Positions 59,916 through 64,000 of a stretch of 64,000 bases of DNA are shown piece after piece. The notes under the pieces were generated by a model, which worked only from the letters and a program-made list of their open reading frames with translations, made no database searches and had not been told where the DNA came from. The stretch is from Echinarachnius parma (taxonomy: Eukaryota; Echinodermata; Echinoidea; Clypeasteroida; Echinarachniidae): positions 124,001 to 188,000 of the forward strand of contig JBAMJV010003803.1 in NCBI GenBank assembly GCA_037951105.1, written 5' to 3'. The first letter of the stretch is position 1. Every line of letters begins with the position of its first letter. Made by a program: the position numbers and the translations under genes.

Positions 59916-60014
59916 CCCAAGGAGGACCAGTTCCATAAACATGATCAAATACTCACGCTAGGGTCTACGGAGAATGAATATTGTTCCTACATCGAAAAGT
60001 CTTGAATGGGTTAA
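59912..60014. mobile_element. TTAACCCAAGGAGGAC...GTCTTGAATGGGTTAA element
   Basis: A 103-bp element with inverted ends TTAACCCAAGGAGGAC / GTCTTGAATGGGTTAA (imperfect) and the interior word CTACGGAGAATG. Its left TTAA is the right TTAA of the preceding element. TTAACCC ends point to a piggyBac-type family (inference). Confidence 0.7.
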
Positions 60015-60847
60015 AATGGCCCTTTGAATTTAAAGTGTAAGATATTATGTATGTTTAGTCTAATAAAGATAAGTATGACTGATATCATCCTCAATGTCAA
60101 AGAGAACAGGTATTATCATTCTTTATTGTAAATTTGCAGTTTACTGATAACTCACAGATTATCTTGAATTCTTTTTTAATGCCAAATAACAGTTTTGAAA
60201 ATTGCTTCCAGAAATGAAATTGTTCCAGAAAATCTTCTAAATTACTTGCATATTATATATGCACAATCGCGATGTGGCAAAAAGGGAAGACTTAATTACA
60301 TTCTTTGTAATTAAATAATAGAGAAATAAGCATATAATCACATTCAAGTAAATGTCCCAAAAAATTTAATTTCATATTGCTAGCAATAGAAGTACATCAT
60401 TTTGAGAGATTTTTTGTTTCAGGGTTTTCCAAAATATATAAAATCAAGTAAATTTGTAACTTAATTTTGGAAAATTTGTCCCGTTTCAAGACATTGGAGC
60501 ATGTGCTACGTGGCATAATTAACACAGATAGTGTTTATAGTCTGAGCTCACTTGATCTAGTCACTGGTGTATTGACCTAATCGGCTGGGAATCCCTCCCT
60601 AAGCCATGTCTCAGCTCCTCACAATAATAAATCACAATAATACCCCCGGCACTTTAAAGATAAAATGAGTTAAGTTATCAATGTTTTATCTACATTATAT
60701 GTGCCAAAAAAGAAGAAGAAAGGAGTAAAATCATACTTCACTAAAGATTGTTAAATCCCTGCGGCAGCTGACATATTTTATACACCACTGATAACCATGT
60801 GCACAAACAAGCAACAAATGGTTTCTTCACTTTAGAGAGAAAATGTG
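60015..60847. other. Unique AT-rich stretch
   Basis: No gene or repeat was recognised. A short balanced patch at 60535-60640 carries no recognised motif. Confidence 0.4.
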
Positions 60848-61320
60848 TTAAAGGGAATTCAGACCGGTATATTAGACGCGTGGATCCATATTGCGCACTT
60901 TTACGCACGGTACGTAATCACCACTGGCTCAGTTATAAGAAGCGATCGCAAACTGTCCCACTCCCGAACACCCGAGTCGAAAATGCATCAAAAATAGTCG
61001 TGTTCGGAATATTTGTACTAGTCGAATGGAGATCCATCAGAGATGTTTACGAGCGAAAATATTACGTAACACGTTTAACCGCACCGACTTCAAAGTGCCG
61101 CTGTTTGATTTTATCAGCGATATGTATTGCCTTTGGTGACAGCTTGAGAAACTCGCTCGGTATACAGATACCAGCTGTGTGCTGCATGCAATTTCATAAG
61201 AAGGCCCGTGTTCAGATATTTCGAAGCACCGCTCTTCGATCGATCCAACACATATCGTGAGTTTACCTCGTGAGATTACGGTGGAGTGCGAGTTGGAATT
61301 TGCTGACTACCCATTATAAC
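60848..61320. other. CpG-rich block starting with an orphan TTAAAGGGAATTC end
   Basis: TTAAAGGGAATTCAGACCGG at 60848 resembles the T2/Kolobok-type ends in this window, but no matching right end lies within the window. The following 450 bp is CpG-rich. A 153-codon plus-strand frame (60799-61260) starts outside the terminus and has no recognised domain; it is not supported as a gene. Confidence 0.35.
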
Positions 61321-61534
61321 CCACGCATTTGCCTGTAAGTTATCAATACGCTCTTCCTTCCTATACATATAAGTGCGACTACCATCCCCAGAAAAGCAGA
61401 AAATAAGTACCTACTTCACTTGAAATAATTATTCAAAAATGTACTTATGATAAAAGCACCCAAGGAAGCATAAAATACCCTTCACATTCCCTCTTGTATT
61501 CTCCCTTCAATGAAATACTGGCAAATTTACAACC

Positions 61535-61868
61535 CAATGGAAACAAGAAAAGTGGCCACTATAGACAGGCAACCTCTACAGAAAGGTTCCATTACATTGC
61601 CTTTTCTCTGCAGGGGAGCATTCTTGGTGGCCACTATAGGCAGGTTGGCTGCTAAAGACAGGTGGTCTATAGGACAGGTTGGCTGCTACAGACAGGTGGT
61701 CTGTAGGGCAGGTCGGCTGCTACAGACAGGTGGTCTATAGGGCAGGTCGGCTGCTATCTATAGACAGGTGGCCACTATTACAGGTACAAGTCTGCTATAG
61801 ACAGGTGGCCACTATTACAGGTACAAGTCTGCTATAGACAGGTGGCCACTACGATAGGTTTGACTGTA
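61535..61868. mobile_element. Pogo/Tigger-like element expanded by an internal minisatellite
   Basis: GTGGCCACTATAGACAGG words start it and ACGATAGGTTTGACTGTATG ends it, as in the 150-bp element at 25600-25751. Between them, GACAGGTGGTCTATAGG and CAGGT(T/C)GGCTGCTA units of about 36 bp (61640-61760) and GACAGGTGGCCACTATTACA units (61763, 61800) are tandemly amplified. The left terminus is degraded. Confidence 0.6.
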
Positions 61869-62200
61869 TGTACATGAACCTCCTCCCAACACATATCCAA
61901 CACAAATCGGGAATTGATATAGCTGCCTAATCCACTGAATAAACACCATTATGGAAGCAAACATGGAGTCGATCAAACTATTGGGTGCTTTTATCGACTT
62001 TCGCTTGCTAGAAACAGCATTTCTCTATATGCAATGCTAGAAATTAACTTTTTTCCTTCTGGCCCAGTCGGGCAAGTAAAATCAAGATTTCTCATATGTT
62101 AGTAGCCCAAAGCCTGAATGAATCTGGTGGCCCCAAACAAAGAAAAACATTAAATAGGCAGTATTATATGGTTGCCTTTTTGGGAAGGTAACATTTTGGA
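61869..62200. other. Dispersed-repeat fragment and unique DNA
   Basis: 62030-62130 (AATGCTAGAAATTAAC, CTGGCCCAGTCGGGCAAGTA) matches 32685-32780. Nothing else was recognised. Confidence 0.45.
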
Positions 62201-62739
62201 TTAACCCTTTTACCACGGCAATAGATATACTGCTTCAATAGCTATATACGAGATTATTTTACGGACCGGTCGAGTTACCCCACTGGGCGCGCACAAAAGA
62301 ACCGATCGATATCTGGTTGACCATGGCATTGTATTCGCTTCTATTCAACCTAGCGTGGGTTCGCTGGTCAAGTAGTTCACACAATAGAGGCGATCGATAT
62401 GCATAGTATAGGGTCAGCGAAGTGAAATTCTCTGCGAAAACTATGATTCTGGCTTGTATGTGTTTGTATACGAATATCCTGAAATTAGACTTGTGTATTA
62501 CCATGATAAAATTGTAATAAAACAATAATCACGCAACTAGAGTCGGGGAAACTTGATGTACATGTAGCCAAGGGTTCAATCTTTGTATTCAGCCAAATTA
62601 TATTGTACTTACAAGATGCATACATGTATGTTTATGCAATTAATATAGCCCTTGCTCGGAACCGAGAAATCTCGGTTCCCGTATATGGGTAGGCGCAACG
62701 GGGACCGAGAATACTCGGTCCCCGTAGTGATCGGGTTAA
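62201..62739. mobile_element. piggyBac-like non-autonomous element with twin hairpins
   Basis: The left end TTAACCCTTTTACCACGG and the right end, reversed, TTAACCCGATCACTACGG form an imperfect 18-bp inverted repeat with TTAA at both edges. This is the TTAA-CCC signature of piggyBac. Near the right end two hairpins with the same core follow each other: GGAACCGAG-AAAT-CTCGGTTCC (62658-62679) and GGGGACCGAG-AATA-CTCGGTCCCC (62700-62723). The 539-bp body has no transposase. The antisense frame 62259-62525 lacks any domain. Confidence 0.6.
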
Positions 62740-64000
62740 TGACATTTCTGTGGCCCAGAAAAAAAGATATCTATAAAATGCTATAATTGGGTAAACATTT
62801 ATATTGAAGACTTTCTTCTGTGTTTATAAAACACAAAATATGAAGCATAGTGATAAATTATCACTTTTGTAGCCAGATTTCACAGGCATGGCGGTTTATC
62901 AACAAATTTGTGTTACATATAAACCTCGTAAGAGATTTAACATCTGAAAAAACGACAAATGATGCAAGAAACTTCTCCTGGAAGACTGTGTATTTGTTCA
63001 CTCGGTTTGTAGAGTGGTAGTCATGGCAACAGTTATTCTTGAAAACCTACCCAAAAGCTGTATTTGCACTGTATTTGATCTGGAAGTGAAGGATAAATGT
63101 CATTAAAATGTCGAGAGGTAAATCATTGTGGGCTCTGAGAAACGTACAAAGTAACAATGCTTTTTCTGCTCATCTTCATCTCTTCCTCCATCTCATATTT
63201 TGTTAATTATTTCCTTAAAATACTTTAATCTGTATGTTCACTACATGTATAAACTTCCCCAACCTATATAATTAATATGTGGTGCCAAATTTTCAGATAA
63301 TTATTTCAAAATTTGGGGAAATTTATACAAAAATAAAAGAGAGCTAAATATGAAATTTGGATCCTATAGGACTCTCAAACGTTAAACATGTTTTATCTCC
63401 AAAGTACAATAAGACACTTGGCACCCTTCTCTTTCTCACCCGACGACTTACAATGCATAGCGGACAAACCAAGTGAAATGGGGCCTAATACAATGTGTGT
63501 TTATAAATGCATGAAGGAGTGAGAGCCCTATCAAATTATTCTGATTTCTATTCTAATGTCATGACCCCATTCTGACCAAGTGATATTGAGATGCGCGTAA
63601 CAAAAACAGCCAAAATCACACTCACTTTTCACTAGCGATATCTTGATTGATCAACATCCAGATTAAGGGGAGCGTGGAAAAGTGGTTTGGAATCTGATCT
63701 GGAGGACAGTCATAGAAATCAAAAAAGGAATAAAATATGGAGGTTTTGGGAATAGACTCCGCCAGAAAATTACAAGTGGGTTGATTTTGGTTTGGAAGTC
63801 GTCCTCTTTTTCTTTTTTTTCACTCTCCGTGATCGGAACACAAGCATATCTGAGTCAACAGGGAATTTTGATTGACAGATCGGGGTATATGCATCCATTA
63901 TTTGCATTTGAAAGAAATCAGCTAATAATAGCAGTTTTCTCATCATCTCATCTCACTTTCTCCTTGTCTCTCCTTCTCTTTCTCTTCCCTTTGTCTTTTT
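62740..64000. other. Unique stretch to window end
   Basis: No gene was recognised. AAAATGTCGAGAG|GTAAAT at 63106-63124 is an ATG followed by a donor-like site but is too short to call. The last 60 bp is CT-rich. Confidence 0.4.

Noticed and set aside
60799..61260. 153-codon plus-strand frame
   Set aside because: Starts outside an apparent element terminus, has no recognised domain, and lies in CpG-rich DNA where stops are rarer.
63106..63124. ATG followed closely by a donor-like GTAAAT
   Set aside because: Only a few codons; no promoter or other support.
1..64000. tRNA, rRNA, known microRNA and CRISPR features
   Set aside because: Reading both strands by eye I found no tRNA T-loop/acceptor pair, rRNA core, recognisable conserved microRNA seed hairpin or spaced direct-repeat array; a covariance search would be needed to exclude them fully.

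Overview
This window looks like an AT-rich, intron- and repeat-dominated piece of a metazoan nuclear genome. A marine invertebrate, probably an echinoderm such as a sea urchin or relative, fits best. The inference rests on style: many short TTAA-bounded elements, long poly-G/C runs, TG, GATA and GAT arrays, a 'cggaggcataa'-ended repeat carrying an ACGG/ACGT array, and GT-AG introns. None of this is diagnostic of a species. I found no bacterial-type gene, rRNA, tRNA or CRISPR array, and no long open frame that reads like a conserved protein. Most open frames are shadows of simple repeats (His/Thr from TG tracts, Ser/Pro/Leu from purine tracts, Ile/Ser/His from GAT tracts).

Two places look genic. 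(1) On the minus strand, 43715-43768 is a clean first coding exon: a good start context, 18 codons and a consensus AAG|GTGAGT donor. A CpG-richer leader and a CCAAT/GC-box segment lie upstream near 44.7-44.8 kb. If it is real, much of 1-43.7 kb may be its first intron. (2) On the plus strand, 49.8-53.7 kb holds a chain of small phase-compatible exons (69, 54, 54 nt and a terminal exon). Two of the exons are recent tandem duplicates. The first exon is frame-disrupted.

The second gene lies inside the most striking structure here. A 7.7-kb interval (49204-56927) is bounded by inverted repeats of at least 20 bp beginning TTAAAGGGAGTGATCC, which matches the TTAAAGG ends known for T2/Kolobok-type DNA transposons. 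It also carries a fold-back intron, a nested palindrome and a 1.8-kb GAT-repeat array.

The rest is a mosaic of non-autonomous DNA elements. There are three copies of a TTAAAGGGG-ACCACC family (23.5, 36.6, 59.5 kb) and two copies of a TTAAAGGGA-CTTAGTAAC family (17.5, 27.5 kb). An ~80-bp TTAACC...GGTTAA family occurs singly and in tandem (0.3, 12.2, 25.9-26.2, 59.3 kb). There is a piggyBac-like TTAACCC element at 62.2 kb, a hAT-like insertion with an 8-bp target duplication at 24.5 kb, pogo/Tigger-like remnants (5.5, 25.6, 61.5 kb), a 356-bp near-perfect palindrome at 36.0 kb and a palindromic element at 46.0 kb. At 59.3-60.0 kb three TTAA elements abut and share their TTAA junctions.

Between these lie unique AT-rich stretches and some CpG-richer blocks (4.2, 14.4-15.1, 29.9-30.3, 38.1, 40.3-40.9, 43.7-44.8, 49.4-50.1, 56.4-56.8, 60.85-61.3 kb) that are candidate regulatory DNA. 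All family assignments are from visible termini and target sites; no similarity search was run.
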